A stretch of 64,000 nt of DNA from Argopecten irradians (taxonomy: Eukaryota > Mollusca > Bivalvia > Pectinida > Pectinidae), in contig NC_091146.1 in the NCBI RefSeq assembly GCF_041381155.1, positions 1 to 64,000 of the forward strand, written 5' to 3'. This document shows positions 11,493 through 23,464 of the stretch, piece after piece (position 1 is the first letter of the stretch; each line of letters opens with the position of its first letter). The notes under the pieces are model-generated. The model ran no database searches. It was not told where the DNA came from and was given only the letters and a program-made list of their open reading frames with translations. The position numbers were made by a program, and so were the translations under genes.

Positions 11493-12104
11493 TTTGATGT
11501 TCCAGTTGTCATAGCATTACTAAGACTCATGTTCCGACTCAGTGTAGAAAACATGACGTTCGACCTTGAGTCATAACCTAGCCATGGATATAGGGTTGTC
11601 CACTTAGCCTGGAATTTTCTGGTCTCTGTTGACGTTATGTCATCTTTAGAACAACTAGTAGATGCATCATCGGTAGTCTGAGTGGCATCGCAAAAGCTGA
11701 ACGCAGACAAAGTCTGCTGGCCTTTTGGAACAGCTGCTAGTTTCTGTCTTTTCGCAGCCATTTTTAAAGGCTAGTCAGTGTCGGTAAAAAGCTCATTTAA
11801 GCTCTTAAGTGAGACTCAATAATGGTAAACGTTTAAATGATTAAGACTCGTGCCGATTGGTTTTCGGATCCCTCGGGATTTTACATTAAGACGTATAGAT
11901 AATCTGATGACTTCCGATTTCCGATAGTGGTCATGCTAACGAGGAACAAGACGCCGATTTTTTATTGACGCGGCGCAAATAAGAGTAACACTTGCGACAT
12001 TTTTGTAACGATTGCGCCCAAATATCCCCTGTTATCAATTTGAATGCGCCATTTCAGGAAAGTATGCGCAAATGGCGCAATGGCGCGGCCCAGAGTGATC
12101 CCTG
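11493..12104 (-). mobile_element. Insertion carrying a hAT/ZNF862-like N-terminal fragment
   Basis: Copy 2 reads straight through TTCTCATAAAAGGTCTC at this place, so these bases are an insertion; TAAAAG flanks it on both sides. On the minus strand a frame starts at 11761 (MAAKRQKLAAVPKGQQTLSA) and runs to the insertion edge with a segment RKFQAKWTTLYPWLGYDSRS, then VMFSTLSRN and MTTGTSNF. This resembles the TTF/BED-type N terminus of hAT-derived ZNF862-like proteins, in which the stretch is normally ...MFC..C; here both cysteines are serines, so zinc binding is probably lost. The right edge reads CCCTG, as hAT ends do; the left edge does not match, so the copy is truncated. The assignment is moderate. 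Confidence 0.45.
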
Positions 12105-12228
12105 TAAAAGGTCTCATAAATGTTATGATAATTAGAAAGATTGGCACCTTATATAACCCATTACCCTAATTGCCCAACATGAAATTCCAATTAGCATTAT
12201 ACATTTCCAAGGCATTTCTTGATTAATT

Positions 12229-12364
12229 TTGGTTTGGTTTGTTTAGTTTTACGTCCTATTAACAGCCAGGGTCATGTAAGGACGTGCCAGGTTTGTTGGT
12301 GGAGGAAAGCCGGAGTACCCGGAGAAAAACCACCGGCCAGCGGTCAGTACCTGGCAACTGCCCC
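12229..12364 (-). repeat. V-SINE-like fragment, head missing
   Basis: It carries the reverse complement of the SINE centre and tail (GCCAGGGTCATGTAAGGACG; GAGTACCCGGAGAAAAACCA). Copy 2 of the host unit lacks it at the matching point (about 42240), so it arrived after the two units separated. Confidence 0.65.
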
Positions 12365-13395
12365 ATTGTTAAATATCTTATGTAAGTATGATCAGATGCA
12401 TGTAATTTTATACCATCAAGGTTTGAAAATGACAACTGATTTAAAAGGGTATGTGGGTTTTTAATTAAAAACTTTATATTCTTTAAATATTCACATTAAC
12501 AGTTTTCATTGGGATTGGATAAAGGGAGGTAATTGGCTTATTTGTTTATTTCTTAAGGTACATTTTCTAGCAAAATGCTCAATATCACTAAAAGAAATTG
12601 CGAAAACAAAGAAATGTATGTTTTGTTATGGATTGAGTATTCGGTCAGACCAATATTGTATATACATGTATTATGACAATTTTTTTTATCTACATGAGGA
12701 AAAACAGTTTCTTATTGATAAAATGGAGGTAGCAGAGACTTTTACATGATTATTCGTTATATACATGTATAAGTACATGATATTTTTCAAATCTTTGATG
12801 CCATGTCATTATGAAATGATATAGTTCATATTAAATGAATTCTGGTTATTTTAACTTGATTATAGCAGTTTTATTTTGTTTTTTTTTCTCTGTAAAAAAC
12901 TGTTTAACTTTTCTTTTTCTCTAAAATGTATATATTTGTAAGAGAATGAGTGTCCAGCTAGGCGATATTGTCTATTATTACCAATTTTTTACTTTTACAT
13001 GATTATTCATGAAAATGCATATTCCAGGCAGCAATAGCAATTATGATGAACTCCTTGCTTAATTGAATGTCATAGGGGTTACTATCACTGACATAATATC
13101 TATCCCTGCACTATTTCATAATTAACTGATCGCCAGATGTCAATCAAACTGCATTGTTTGTTCCGACATTGAATAGAAACACAAGTGTTTGCAGGTAGAA
13201 GCGTGGCTATATAACACATGGCAAATCGGTCAATGAAACTGCAGGCAACAGAAGACACAGGTAATTAGATCATTTACATGTAACGTACATCAAAGGAATT
13301 GTATAATGTGGTTCACTGTACATATGTGTTGGTTTGAAGTTGGGTGCCACTTTCTCTGTAATCTTGAAAGGAAGTCTATGCAGGACTCAGTTTTG
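12365..13395. other. Core of the Helitron-like unit, no gene
   Basis: It aligns to about 42245-43528 of copy 2, which adds a retro-insertion and roughly 95 further bases. No conserved open frame is present. The site at about 12840-12856 (ATTCTGGTTATTTTAAC) is the empty site for the retro-insertion at 42730-42872. Confidence 0.5.
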
Positions 13396-13893
13396 AGGTC
13401 ACCTGAGATGAAGTCTCCAGTGACCTAATTTAATTTTGCAGTGACCTTTCATTGCCAAAGATCAATCAAATTTTGAATTATATGGTCTCCTAGGGACCTG
13501 AGGGTTGGGGCCAAAAGGGGTCAATTAGACTAAAACTTCAACAATCTTCTTCTAAAATTCCGGAAATAGTGGAATCACTGAAATACTCTTCACAGATGGA
13601 TTCACGTTTCTCCCCTGGAAGGGGTTAAGTTTACTATAATTTATAGGTAAAACACATTTTTGAGCATTATTTGGTCATTTGTGATAGAAAATGAGTCAAA
13701 TGTTGTCAGAATTATCAGTATGAGATGGCCATTGAATCCTATTAACAAATTTTCCATGACTGACCCACAGGGGCTGAGGAGTGGGTCCAAAAGAGGTTTC
13801 TTTTAATTCATAAATGCTATTTAAAGACTTGAATCAACTTTGCAATGTTCTGTATCAGCACTCAGTAACCGTCAAGGCCTCTTGGGCCTCTTG
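13396..13893 (+). mobile_element. AGGTCACCTG-headed hairpin-tailed repeat
   Basis: The head is AGGTCACCTGAG and the tail ends AAGGCCTCTTGGGCCTCTTG. The body repeats a unit containing CCCAGGGGCC-like text and GGTCATTTGT. It matches 43529-44349 in copy 2, where an intact CTCAGGTGACC (the inverse of the head) precedes the tail hairpin; here that motif is decayed. It is part of the core of the large unit. Confidence 0.55.
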
Positions 13894-13899
13894 ATTTCT

Positions 13900-14028
13900 T
13901 TTGAACTGCCTCCAATTTTAATATGAGATATTAGTCCATGGGTGGATATTACGTCAGTGATAGTAACCCCTGGAGTATTTAGGATGCAGCCAAAAATGAT
14001 TTCTGCAGGCCTGTGATTGGTCAGTTTT
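13900..14028. repeat. 130-bp block, first of three copies
   Basis: The block contains GATATTACGTCAGTGATAGT and ends CTGTGATTGGTCAGTTT. It recurs at 15411-15540 and 15541-15660 here, and twice in copy 2 (44350-44480, 44481-44590). An element inserted between the first two copies at 14030. Confidence 0.65.
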
Positions 14029-14029
14029 T

Positions 14030-15409
14030 AGCCCACCATCTGTTGATGGTGGGCTATTCAAATCGCTTTTTGTCCGTGGTCCGTCGTCTGTCCGTCCATC
14101 CGTCCATCATTCCGTCCGTTCGTCCTTCCGTCCGTTAACAATTCTTGTTACCGCTATTTTTCAGAAAGTACTGAAGGGATGTTTCTCAAATTTCATATGT
14201 AGGTTCCCCTAGGGCCCTAGTTGTGCATATTGTATTTTGGGACCTGGATCGGTCTACAAAATGGCCGCCAGGCAGCCATCTTGGATTTTGATAGTTAAAG
14301 TTTGTTACCGCTATTTCTCAGAATGTACTGAAGGGATCTTTCTCAAATTTCACATGTAAGTTTCCCTAGGGGCCTAGTTGTGCATATTGCATTTTGCGAC
14401 CAATCGGTTAACAATATGGCCGACAGGCCGCCATCTTGGATTTTGACAATTGAAATTTGTTATTATCGCTATTTCTCAGAAAGTACTCAAGGGATCTGTC
14501 TCAAATTGCATGTGCAGGTTCCCCTAGGGGCCTAGTTGTGCATATTGCATTTTGGGACCGATCGATGAACAAGATGGCCGACAGGCCGCCATCTTGGATT
14601 TTGACAATTGAAGTTTGTTACAGCTATTTCTCAGAAAGTACTCAAGGGATCTGTCTCAAATTGCATGTGCAGGTTCCCCTAGGGGCCTAGTTGTGCATAT
14701 TGCATTTTGGGACCGATCGATGAACAAGATGGCCGACAGGCCGCCATCTTGGATTTTGACAATTGAAGTTTGTTACAGCTATTTCTCAGAAAGTACAGAA
14801 GAATCTGTCTCAAATTGCATGTGCAGGTTCCACTAGGGGCCTAGTTGTGCATATTGCATTTTTTTTACCGATTGATGAACAAAACGGCCGACAGGCCGCC
14901 ATCTTGGATTTTGATAGTTGAAGCTTGTTACCACTATTTCTTAGAAAGTACTGAAGGGATCTGTCTCAAATTTCATGTGCAGGCTAACGTTCCCCTAGGT
15001 CCCTGGTTATGCATATTGCATTTTGGTACCGATCGGTGAACAAGATGGCCGACAGGACGCCATCTTGGATTTTGACAATTGAAGTTTTTTTCCGCTATGT
15101 CTAAAAATGTACTGAAGGGATCTGTCTCAAATTGTATGTGCAGGTTCTTCTAGGGGTCTAGTTGTGCATATTGCATTTTAGGACCAATCGGTGAACAAGA
15201 TGGCCGACAGGTAGCCATCTAGGATTTTGATAATTGAAGTTTGTTACTCTTATATACATGTATCTCAGAAAGCAGTCAAAGGATCTTTTTGAAATTTCAT
15301 GTGTAGTAATACGTAGTAAAAGCTTGAAAAGCAGAGAAAAGATCCCTCTTTCCTTTGTCAGACAAAGATCGTTCTTAGGTGGGCGCCAAGATCCCTCTGG
15401 GATCTCTTG
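14030..15409 (+). mobile_element. Pearl/Helentron-like element with eight 156-bp units
   Basis: The head is a perfect hairpin (TAGCCCACCAT at 14029-14039, ATGGTGGGCTA at 14046-14056) followed by a CCGTC-rich stretch. About eight tandem units of 155-157 bp follow (14147-15270), each with CTATTTCTCAGAAAGTACT and a segment GCCATCTTGGATTTTGA. The tail has GGTGGGC, the inverse of part of the head, then the hairpin GATCCC-TCT-GGGATC and TCTTG. Copy 2 of the host unit and the next 130-bp block read CAGTTT directly into TTCTTCTG, showing the empty site in a T run with no target duplication. Insertion in T runs without duplication fits Helentron-type elements. The open frames across the units follow the repeat and are not genes. 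Confidence 0.7.
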
Positions 15410-15971
15410 TTTTCTTCTGAAGTGGTTCCAATTTTACTATGAGATAGTCAAGGGGTGGATATTACGTCAGTGATAGTAACCCCTGGAGTATTTAGGATGC
15501 AGCCAAAAATGATTTCTGCAAGCCTGTGATTGGTCAGTTTTTTCTTCTGAAGTGGTTCCAATTTTACTATGAGATAGTCAAGGGGTGGATATTACATCAG
15601 TGATAGTAACCCATGGAGTGTTGAGGGTGTAGCTGAAAAGAATTTTTCATTTTTTTTATTACTTTCCTTTGTTGGTGTTTTTATAGAAAATCAATTAAAA
15701 TGTATCTTTCATACTGCTAGTATATATTATATAATGAACTACCAAGGTTTTTAAAAAAAAAAAAAAAACAACCTTGACCTTTATTCAAGGTCACACGGGT
15801 GAAATAGATTCTTACTAAAAATTCTTATATGACTTCAAACTCTGGTATATTTTCCATAACCTAATGAAATTGGTCCCTTTTAAGAATAACAACAAGAGTT
15901 ATCTCCCATTTCTCTTCTTTTCATTTCATCCGCGACACTCCTTCAGACACTCTTCAGTGTCGCCCAACTAG

Positions 15972-16466
15972 TACAAGTGTACGTAGAATAAATTTGGAAA
16001 GATCTCGGATGAGTTATTCGACTGTAACTTACAGTTATTGCCCTTTGCACTTATCTTTCTTTTTGTTCCGTTTCATCCATTTTCTGTTTCCTTTCCTTAT
16101 TATCACCAATCTATATAAAGTGCATGTATAAATGTCATAATGACTTTGTCATATTCTAGTTAAGATAATCAAACATCGTCATAGATAATAATCTGGGGCA
16201 GCTGAGGGATATTCTACACGGGATTCTTTGTTATTAATTGTCATGATGGAGGAATTCTGCTAACATAGAACATTTTTAGTTTGAAAAGTGAATCTGTTTT
16301 ATGAGATTTAAAATTGTAAAACATCAAATAAGTGTGAATATGTTCTAAATTTCCCCCTGCTGTTGATCAGATCTACATCATTCAAAAATGTCCATACACA
16401 TAGGATATTTTTAGCCAAGCACGTTTATGAGGTATAATATTATATATTTTTTAGGTCACCTGAGAG
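15972..16466. other. No gene seen; flank of the Helitron-like unit
   Basis: Anonymous AT-rich DNA. A lone TTAGGTCACCTGAGAG head motif at about 16451-16466 suggests the start of another hairpin-tailed repeat, interrupted immediately by the inverted-repeat element that follows. Confidence 0.45.
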
Positions 16467-18324
16467 GGTGTTGCATATAGGGTGAAAAATCCGCCCACGA
16501 TAAATTTTTGATTTTTGAATTTAAATTAGTTAATTGCATTAATACACATATGTCTATAATACTTAAAACCCGATTGGACTATTATTATGACTACAGCGCC
16601 CCCTACATTAACACTGGTAAATTTAAAGCCTATTGGGCCTTTTACCTGGCATAAGTCATAGTAAAAACACTTAAATCGCGTTTTCATTGTGATTGAAAAT
16701 ACCACATAAAAATGCCTTTTTAACGACATATCACACTTGGTTGTATCCAATATCATTCTATCACAAATCGAACGTAAATATCAAATATGACAGAAAATAC
16801 GACTTTTTGAAGTTTTTTATTTTTCGTTTGAGCGACAGAATAAGTAAGGCACTACTCGAGTACCCTAAAATTTTGATGTTTGAAATTATATTCAGATTAT
16901 CATCGTTTCACCACAAACAGCTCAAGTTGATGAATCACTGGATATGCCACGTTTTTTTAGATGAATTTCCCCTACTCCCTGTTTTTCATAATATCAAAGT
17001 ACTGAGAGTACACTGTCATATATTATCGACTTTACTGTAAGAGTAGAACGTGATGATGAGGTGTGTGTTTCGACCAAACCTTGAAATTATCATCATAAAC
17101 TCATGTTTATAATATTTTTCGGAAATTCTACTTATCCGTTTTTGAAAGAGTGGGACACATAATACTGACAGTTGTGATTTAACATATACACAATGACATG
17201 TTGCATTCCAGAAACTGTATAAGCATTAAGGTAATAAAGATCAAATACGACAGTATGTGTTCTTTGCCCATTGTTAAAGGGAACCATCAATGTTGCCATC
17301 GTCTCATGAAGGGCGTTAGAATTGCACCTGCTATACCAATTGCAATATCGTAAAAGGCGACAAAATTTGGTACCTTTTTTGTTGGCGTCAATCAGACATC
17401 AGACGAGGCTCTATGTCTCAGTTTACCTTTAGTAGCCTATAGGTATCGCGAAATAATACTAACAAAAAGTTTACAAGGTACTGATTACATAAGTATAAGC
17501 TTTTTCTCATCCAACATCCTTCATGAAAGTGCATCCTTCAATGGCCATTGCTTTCTAGCAGCTTCATTTTGCTAGAGATTTTCGTAGAACTTCTTAGAAC
17601 AAAAGGAGACCGTAATACGCATATCAATTAGTTTAAATCATAATATGTCGGTCAATGTTGATATTACTATTTTAAAAAAAATACTATTGTTACTAAATTA
17701 ATTCTGGGGAAAAATCTCTTGGTTCTGTCCTTTGGTGGGGCAACACCGTAGAATATATCAAATGACATACACCGGATGCCGTCCTTAAATGACTATAGCT
17801 GTAGTAGTACGTCAGTAAAAATCAGCGAATCAACCAGTTTGCTTTCGCAGTAGACCGATTCCTGCATTCTTGACTCTATAAAATCGTTTTTAATGTTTGT
17901 TTGATTAAATCAACGTCCTATTAACAGCCAGGGTCATGTAAGGACGGCATCCATGTATGCAGTGTCTCGCGGGTTTGTCATTGTTATCTAAGGAATTAAT
18001 TAAAAACTAATGAAATGAAATTGCTCTATTTTCAAGAAAAAATAAGAGCAAAACAGGAAATTGCAAGAAAACCCCAACAGATATGATGAAGCATTGTATA
18101 TCGTTAAAAAGATAATACAAAATGCTATGTTATTACACCAAAATTTAATATGACACATTAAAGGCGCACAAGTAGGAATCGGACGTAAAACTTATAAAAG
18201 GTGGCGCTGTATTCGCAAGATTAATCTATTCATGGAATAAGTACTGTTCCGATATGTATTATGTGCCGATTGATGTATTTGCACCAAAAAATTAAAAATC
18301 GATCGTGGGCGGCCACGCAACACC
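16467..18324. mobile_element. Diverged inverted-repeat DNA element
   Basis: The left end GGTGTTGC is followed by CCGCCCACGAT and ATTTTTGATTTTT; the right end gives the same motifs inversely (GCAACACC at 18317-18324, ATCGTGGGCGG, AAATTAAAAATCGAT). About 120 bp inside, TACAGCGCC recurs inversely as GGCGCTGTA. Identity is patchy and I find no clear target duplication, so the edges are approximate. The 115-codon frame at 16693-17040 resembles nothing known. A SINE tail fragment lies at 17896-17946. Confidence 0.45.
17896..17946 (-). repeat. V-SINE-like tail fragment
   Basis: Only the last part is present (AACGTCCTATTAACAGCCAG and GGTCATGTAAGGACG, in the reverse orientation of the SINE). Confidence 0.6.
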
Positions 18325-20465
18325 TCCTTTGTATTTTTGTGAAACTTTGAACCAAGTGAAGATAAATCATATATTGATGTTCTGTTTGTAGAACCATCGT
18401 TTATGAAAACAAAGTACACAAAATCTGGTATAAGAGGGTTACCTCCCTTTGTTATATAGTCAGTCCGTCACCAGGACCTAGTTGTTCAAAAGGTGATTAA
18501 GCTAATCACAGTTTAAGGTGGTTCGATACAGTTAGGCCAAAAAATTTCCTCTCGTTTAATTTTCTTTAAAATTTGCCCACTGAAAGATTGGTTGATAAAC
18601 TGTTTATTAAGGCTTTTATTTGAAATTTGACCGTGCGGTTTTTGAAATATTGTGCTCTCAATAACCCCACTTTACAGCTTGTTTTTTCAAAATACAATTT
18701 TACAAACACATTTTCAAAGCTTGGTAATTGACTGAAATATTACAAACAACCACATTTTTTGTCTTTTATATGAAAGTTTATATGGCTATCAATGTCCTCA
18801 ATGTCGTTTGAAGTCTTGAAAATACACTGATTGTGAATTTTTTACGTGAATGCGTAAAATTGAGGTCTAAAAAGGCCAAATTTTCCTTTTGAATTTCAAC
18901 TTTAATAAACGATTTCAAAAAATTTTGTCGTTTAATTTTCTTGAATTTTTGTCCACATAATATATCCATTCTAAGATTTATTTTGAAGGAATATTAAAAA
19001 AATTGACCGTGTACTTTTTTTTAAAATTGGCCTTTATCTACCCCTACCCCCTAAAAAGTGACTTTTTCACAATTTTATAATTAGGTCAAATTCGTGCGGT
19101 AATATTTGAATATAGTACATTTTGGGTATCATATATTATAAAGTATAATGGTCTTTCCATAGAAAACGTTAAAACTGTTTCTTTTATGTGACAATGGCAC
19201 AGAATTGTCTCTCTGCGATGCTAAGAATTGACACAAAACAGCGTCATTTTGCCTGGATATGATATTTGAAAGAATGATTATGGGAAATTCCGTGAAAAGA
19301 TTTCGCTTCATTGATTTTCTTGACATTCTATAATTTAAGTTGATTTAAAAGAAAAAGATTTGAACAAAATCTATCTTCCCATCTTCAAGATATCTTAGCT
19401 TCAATAGTAGCGATAGGCAAATATTCAGCACAAATTTGAATTTTGGCGCCAAAATTTTACGTCTGACAAGCGTGTAAGCGACATCGAACTTTTTCGGAAA
19501 CCTTCGGAATGATGGCGGGACAGCTCATAATCACTTTCGATTCTCTGATTGGTACCGGTAGGCCTATATATGTTTATGCCCTTCGGTAGGCATTTTAATT
19601 GACATACAGCGAATGTTCAGTGCTAACGTTTATTCTATTATAAATGCTTACGTACATGTTAGTAACATACCAGGCGAGTTCCTGTATGTGTCTCGGTAAT
19701 ATATATGGATATTATTGCAAATGGCCGTGGTTTCGAATCTTGATTGGAATATTTCTGAGTCACCGGCTCTCACCTACAACTTATTCTACGTGTGGTACCG
19801 GTGTCCTCTGATTAAATATTGTTTCCGTACTGCAGATGTTAGTCTGTATCTTAATTTCCGTTTCCAGTTTACTGAGTTTAGGCACTGTTTAGTAGTACGA
19901 TACCATTTCACTAAACGATACATGTATAACTATACCCACTTTCTGTTATTTATGAATAGGCATACTGCAAATGTTTGGGATAGGCCTAGCACAGCGAGAT
20001 GCCTTGAAATGTGTACTGAGTATATAGTATAATTGTCGACGAATTTTAATGTTGTAGGGTATCATTTTTAATTACTAAAGTAAACGGTTTATACGGATAT
20101 GGTCAAATAATATATACATTTGTAAACAATAACGCCAGAACTTGCATGCATGTGTATGTTGAGTATGCACTTCTAAAACAGGTTGCCATTAACATGTCAT
20201 TTACATGTATGTGATTTGGACATGTATGGGCACCTACAATGTTTACATAACAAGTTCAACTGGATAACATTACAAGGACCCTGCTTTCTCATTACAATTA
20301 ACATGCATGACCAAAAGTTTTTATATCATTGGTGTACATGTACAAAGGTCAAAGGACACATTAATTTCAAGCTAATCCTACAAGTGCAGTGTAGACTAGT
20401 ACATACATTTGTATCTACATTTTGTAGACAATGAGGGAGCCTACGGCAAAGACTAATGAGCAATG
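18325..20465. other. No gene seen; anonymous repeats
   Basis: A TTAAGGTGGTTCGATACAG motif at about 18516 looks like the start of an old dispersed repeat. Open frames here (for example 19715-20032) have no family resemblance, no splice context and no partner copy. The stretch 19540-19570 has a compact GGTACCGGTAGGCC motif of unknown meaning. Confidence 0.45.
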
Positions 20466-20657
20466 TTTGGTTTGTTTAGTTTTTATGTCTTATTAACAGC
20501 CGGGGTCATGTAAGGACGTGCCACATTTGATGGTGGAGGAAAACTGGAAGACCCTGAGAAAAACCACCAACCTGCAGTCAGTACCTGGCATTACTGTCCC
20601 ACTTGGGATTCGCTTGTGGTAATGTGTTGGGACATTTTAAACACTCGGCCACCGCAG
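20466..20657 (-). repeat. tRNA-derived SINE, nearly full length
   Basis: It includes the tail (TATTAACAGCCGGGGTCATG) and the tRNA-like head (on the minus strand a GGTGGCCGAGTG A-box motif). Its B box is decayed to a GCGAATCCC-like form. It lies 30 bp outside the left end of the piggyBac element. Confidence 0.65.
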
Positions 20658-20690
20658 AAGGAGGACGGAAGTGGGATTATCGATAATTAA

Positions 20691-20705
20691 CCCTAGTAGT
20701 GCTGA
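20691..20705 (+). repeat. piggyBac left terminal inverted repeat
   Basis: CCCTAGTAGTGCTGA, directly after TTAA; the exact inverse of 26579-26593. CCC at the terminus is usual for piggyBac ends. Confidence 0.92.
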
Positions 20706-21304
20706 GGACGCCTTTTGGCTGTTTACTGGTGTCCTGCTATTGACGCCTTTTGGTGTTCTGGCTATGAAGTGGGGTATTCCCCGGTTAATGTGCAAAAAAT
20801 AATTATACAGTCGAAACTCGTTATCTCGAAATTCAACGGACCAACAAAAATAATTCGACTCATCCGGAATTCGACTCAAACGTAATGCCATTAGGTTTGA
20901 TCAGAACGTGGTTTTCAACGGTCCTTATATCTTATGACAGCCGTGTACATGCCTTTTACCGTGATCAGCATATTATCGTGATTTTCCAACTAGTACCTGA
21001 AGAAATAGAAACAAGCATCCTTCTTATTTCAGAATTTAATGGTATTTCAAAATAGTAAAATAAACAATAGTTTTCACCTACCGTGAGCAGACTACACTCT
21101 CCGTTTCTACTGTATACTGAGATATATTTTCTGAAACGATAAGATACCTAGTTAATCCCGTATATTTTCTTTCCATTCACATAAAAGTCGTGTCTTATAA
21201 CATCTGCCATTTTCAGTACGGACCAAGAAATCCCTATACATCGGGAATTTTTCCGGAAATCGCGACATTTATAGATAGTTACGTCACCGGAAACAGATGT
21301 AATG

Positions 21305-22989
21305 GGTGGGGGCTAAACCATGTAGCCCGCCCCGAGCCCGAGCTTTAAAACCCGAGCCCGAGCTTTGGTTATTTTCGTTTTTCTCCTCCAAGATAGCACG
21401 TATTAAAACAATTTTTGGCACAAAGAATCTTTGAGGTATTTGTTATCTATACATATAATTCATATTTCATGTAATTAATGTGAATTTTATAAAACGACCT
21501 TTATCACTTTTCAAGTGGCTAAACCATGTAGCCCGCAATGGAGCGTGACATTTTACGATTTTCCCAAATTATTTTAAATCTATGCTTTTTTGTGATGAAT
21601 TGTTATAATCCAAACACCAAATAAACCTATCTGGTCATAAAGGTATAAATTTCAATATCAATATCAAATTATTTCATAACGAATTCTGCTTTTTTTGTAA
21701 CCTCGTTGACCTGTCTCGCCGATCTCACTGTTTACCCGAGCCGAGCCCGAGCTAAAGGCAGACAACTCTCCGACCCGAGCTTTTTAATGACTGTTCATGT
21801 AAAATGCACACGTTATTATTACAATATTGTATAATTTAATTAACGTAATAGCAGTTTATATGTTATATTATATTTGAATTTTAATTAAATGACATTAAGT
21901 ACAAAACTTGATTAAATTCAAATGAAAAATAATTAGATAATTAACTTTGCATGAAATAAACATCAGTTATTCATGATATTGTTTATTTGTAATTGCAATT
22001 TAATGTTGCTTATTTATTTGGAAGATATTCTAAAATTATTGAGGTTTGATAGTGAAAGCGATTTTTTTAAAACTATGTTAGATAAGGTCTCTGAGAAGTG
22101 GAGTGAACCATTTGTAGAATAGAAAACACTTTATTATATTGACTCTGTGTAGAACTGCGTCACCGTCGCAGAGCTCGGAAACATTCTTACTTGAAGAATG
22201 GCTTAATGTTCTACATGTACTAGAAAAAGCTCGGGAACGGAGATTTGTCTACCCTTAGCTCGGGCTCGGCTCGGGTAAACAGTGAGATCGGCGAGACAGG
22301 TCAACGAGGTTACAAAAAGCAGAATTCGTTATGAAATAATTTGATATTATTGATTGATGAAATTTATACTTATCAGACTAGCTATGTTTACTTGTTGTTT
22401 GGATTAAAACAATTCTTCTCAAAAAAGTATAAATTTAAAATAATTTGAGAAAATCATAAAATGTCACGCTCCATTGCGGGCTACATGTAATAACGTGTGC
22501 ATTTTACATGTACGGTCATTAAAAAAACTCGGATCGGAGAGTTGTCTGCCCTTATCTCGGGCTCGGCTCGGGTAAACAGAGAGATCGGCGAGACAGGTAC
22601 TTGTCAACGCAGTTACAAAATAAGGCAGAATTTGTTATAAAATAATTGGATATATATGTTTGAATTTATACCTTTATGACCAGATAGGTTTACTTGGTGT
22701 TTGGGTTACGGCAATTATTGTCAAAAAGGCATAATATTTTAATAATTTGGAAAAATCGTAAAATGTCACGCTCCATTGCGGGCTACATGGTTTAGCCCCT
22801 TGAAAAGTGATAAAGGTCGATTTATGAAATTCAAATTAATTTCATGAAATATAACTTACATAGAAAGATAAAACATAACACAAAGAAAGGTTGTGTCAAA
22901 AATCGTTTTAATATGTGCTGTCGTTGTGCAGAAAAACGAAAATAACCAAAGCTCGGGCTCGGGGCGGGCTACATGGTTTAGCCCCCACC
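21305..22989. mobile_element. Foldback element with 9-bp target duplication
   Basis: GATGTAATG flanks both ends (21296-21304 and 22990-22998). The ends are inverse (GGTGGGGGCTAAACCATGTA on the left). The inverted arms are about 500 bp, rich in the motif GAGCCCGAGC/GCTCGGGCTC. The right arm holds an internal tandem duplication: a segment with GGTAAACAG, then GAGATCGGCGAGACAGGT and finally GTCACGCTCCATTGCGGGC occurs at about 22250-22495 and again at about 22555-22795. There is no open frame. A 9-bp duplication with long inverted arms is characteristic of Mutator-like (MULE) and foldback elements. It inserted into the 5' arm of the piggyBac element. Confidence 0.82.
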
Positions 22990-23464
22990 GATGTAATGTT
23001 TTCAGTGCAGTGTGCGCACAAAACCAATGACAGGTGCAAGTAGTGCTCTGTGTTACTGATTGGATATATCCACTTATTTACCACTGTCATGGCCGGAGAA
23101 TAATGCGATTCAAATCTAAAGGTAATTTTTAATCGTTCTGATGCCTGTAAATTATTGCATGACCGTGAATTAGCAGAAAATTCAAGAAAATTGGGATCGA
23201 GTTTTAGGCGCGAGATTGACCTACTTTAATTACGTCACCACTTACTGTGTACGATAGATTACTTCAGTATACGGAAGGGTAGATTAGTCTTATTTTATAA
23301 GACTGTCTTTCAGTTCTGATTAATAAATGACTAAGACATCAATATAAGATATTTTTGTTTGTTTATGAATTGATTACCGTTGTTTGGAAATATCATAACC
23401 TGATTTATTATAACAAAACAGTACCGATCATGTGTGTCTGCTTTCGTCGGTAATGTAAACAAAT

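Larger units (their letters stand above)
6776..15971 (+). mobile_element. Large Helitron/Helentron-like unit, copy 1 (9.2 kb)
   Basis: The unit begins TATGAAATGAAGAG and ends with a CTTTTCATTTCATCC stretch, a hairpin (GCGACAC at 15932-15938, GTGTCGC at 15957-15963) and CTAG (15968-15971). Copy 2 is at 38272-45949. Shared content includes a divergent exon pair, one SINE, an AGGTCACCTG-headed repeat and a 130-bp duplicated block. Copy 1 alone carries insertions at 9498-11090, 11493-12104, 12229-12364 and 14030-15409; after subtracting these, the core is about 5.4 kb. No Rep/helicase frame is visible, so it is non-autonomous. The 12-bp head motif repeated inversely just inside the 3' end fits the asymmetric inverted repeats of Helentron/Helitron2 elements; the class is inferred. 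Confidence 0.65.

Noticed and set aside
14457..15039. Open frames such as MLLSLFLRKYSRDLSQIACA
   Set aside because: They lie across the 156-bp tandem units and repeat with them; there is no family resemblance.
6776..15971. Plain 9 kb segmental duplication with 38272-45949
   Set aside because: Sharp ends with inverted motifs, a hairpin and CTAG, plus a clean rejoined target in the right copy, fit a mobile unit better. Kept as the alternative in the finding.
16693..17040. 115-codon frame inside the diverged inverted-repeat element
   Set aside because: No transposase motif; low-complexity AT-rich composition.
19715..20032. 105-codon plus-strand frame
   Set aside because: No recognisable domain, no splice signals in sensible places and no second copy; expected by chance in 64 kb.
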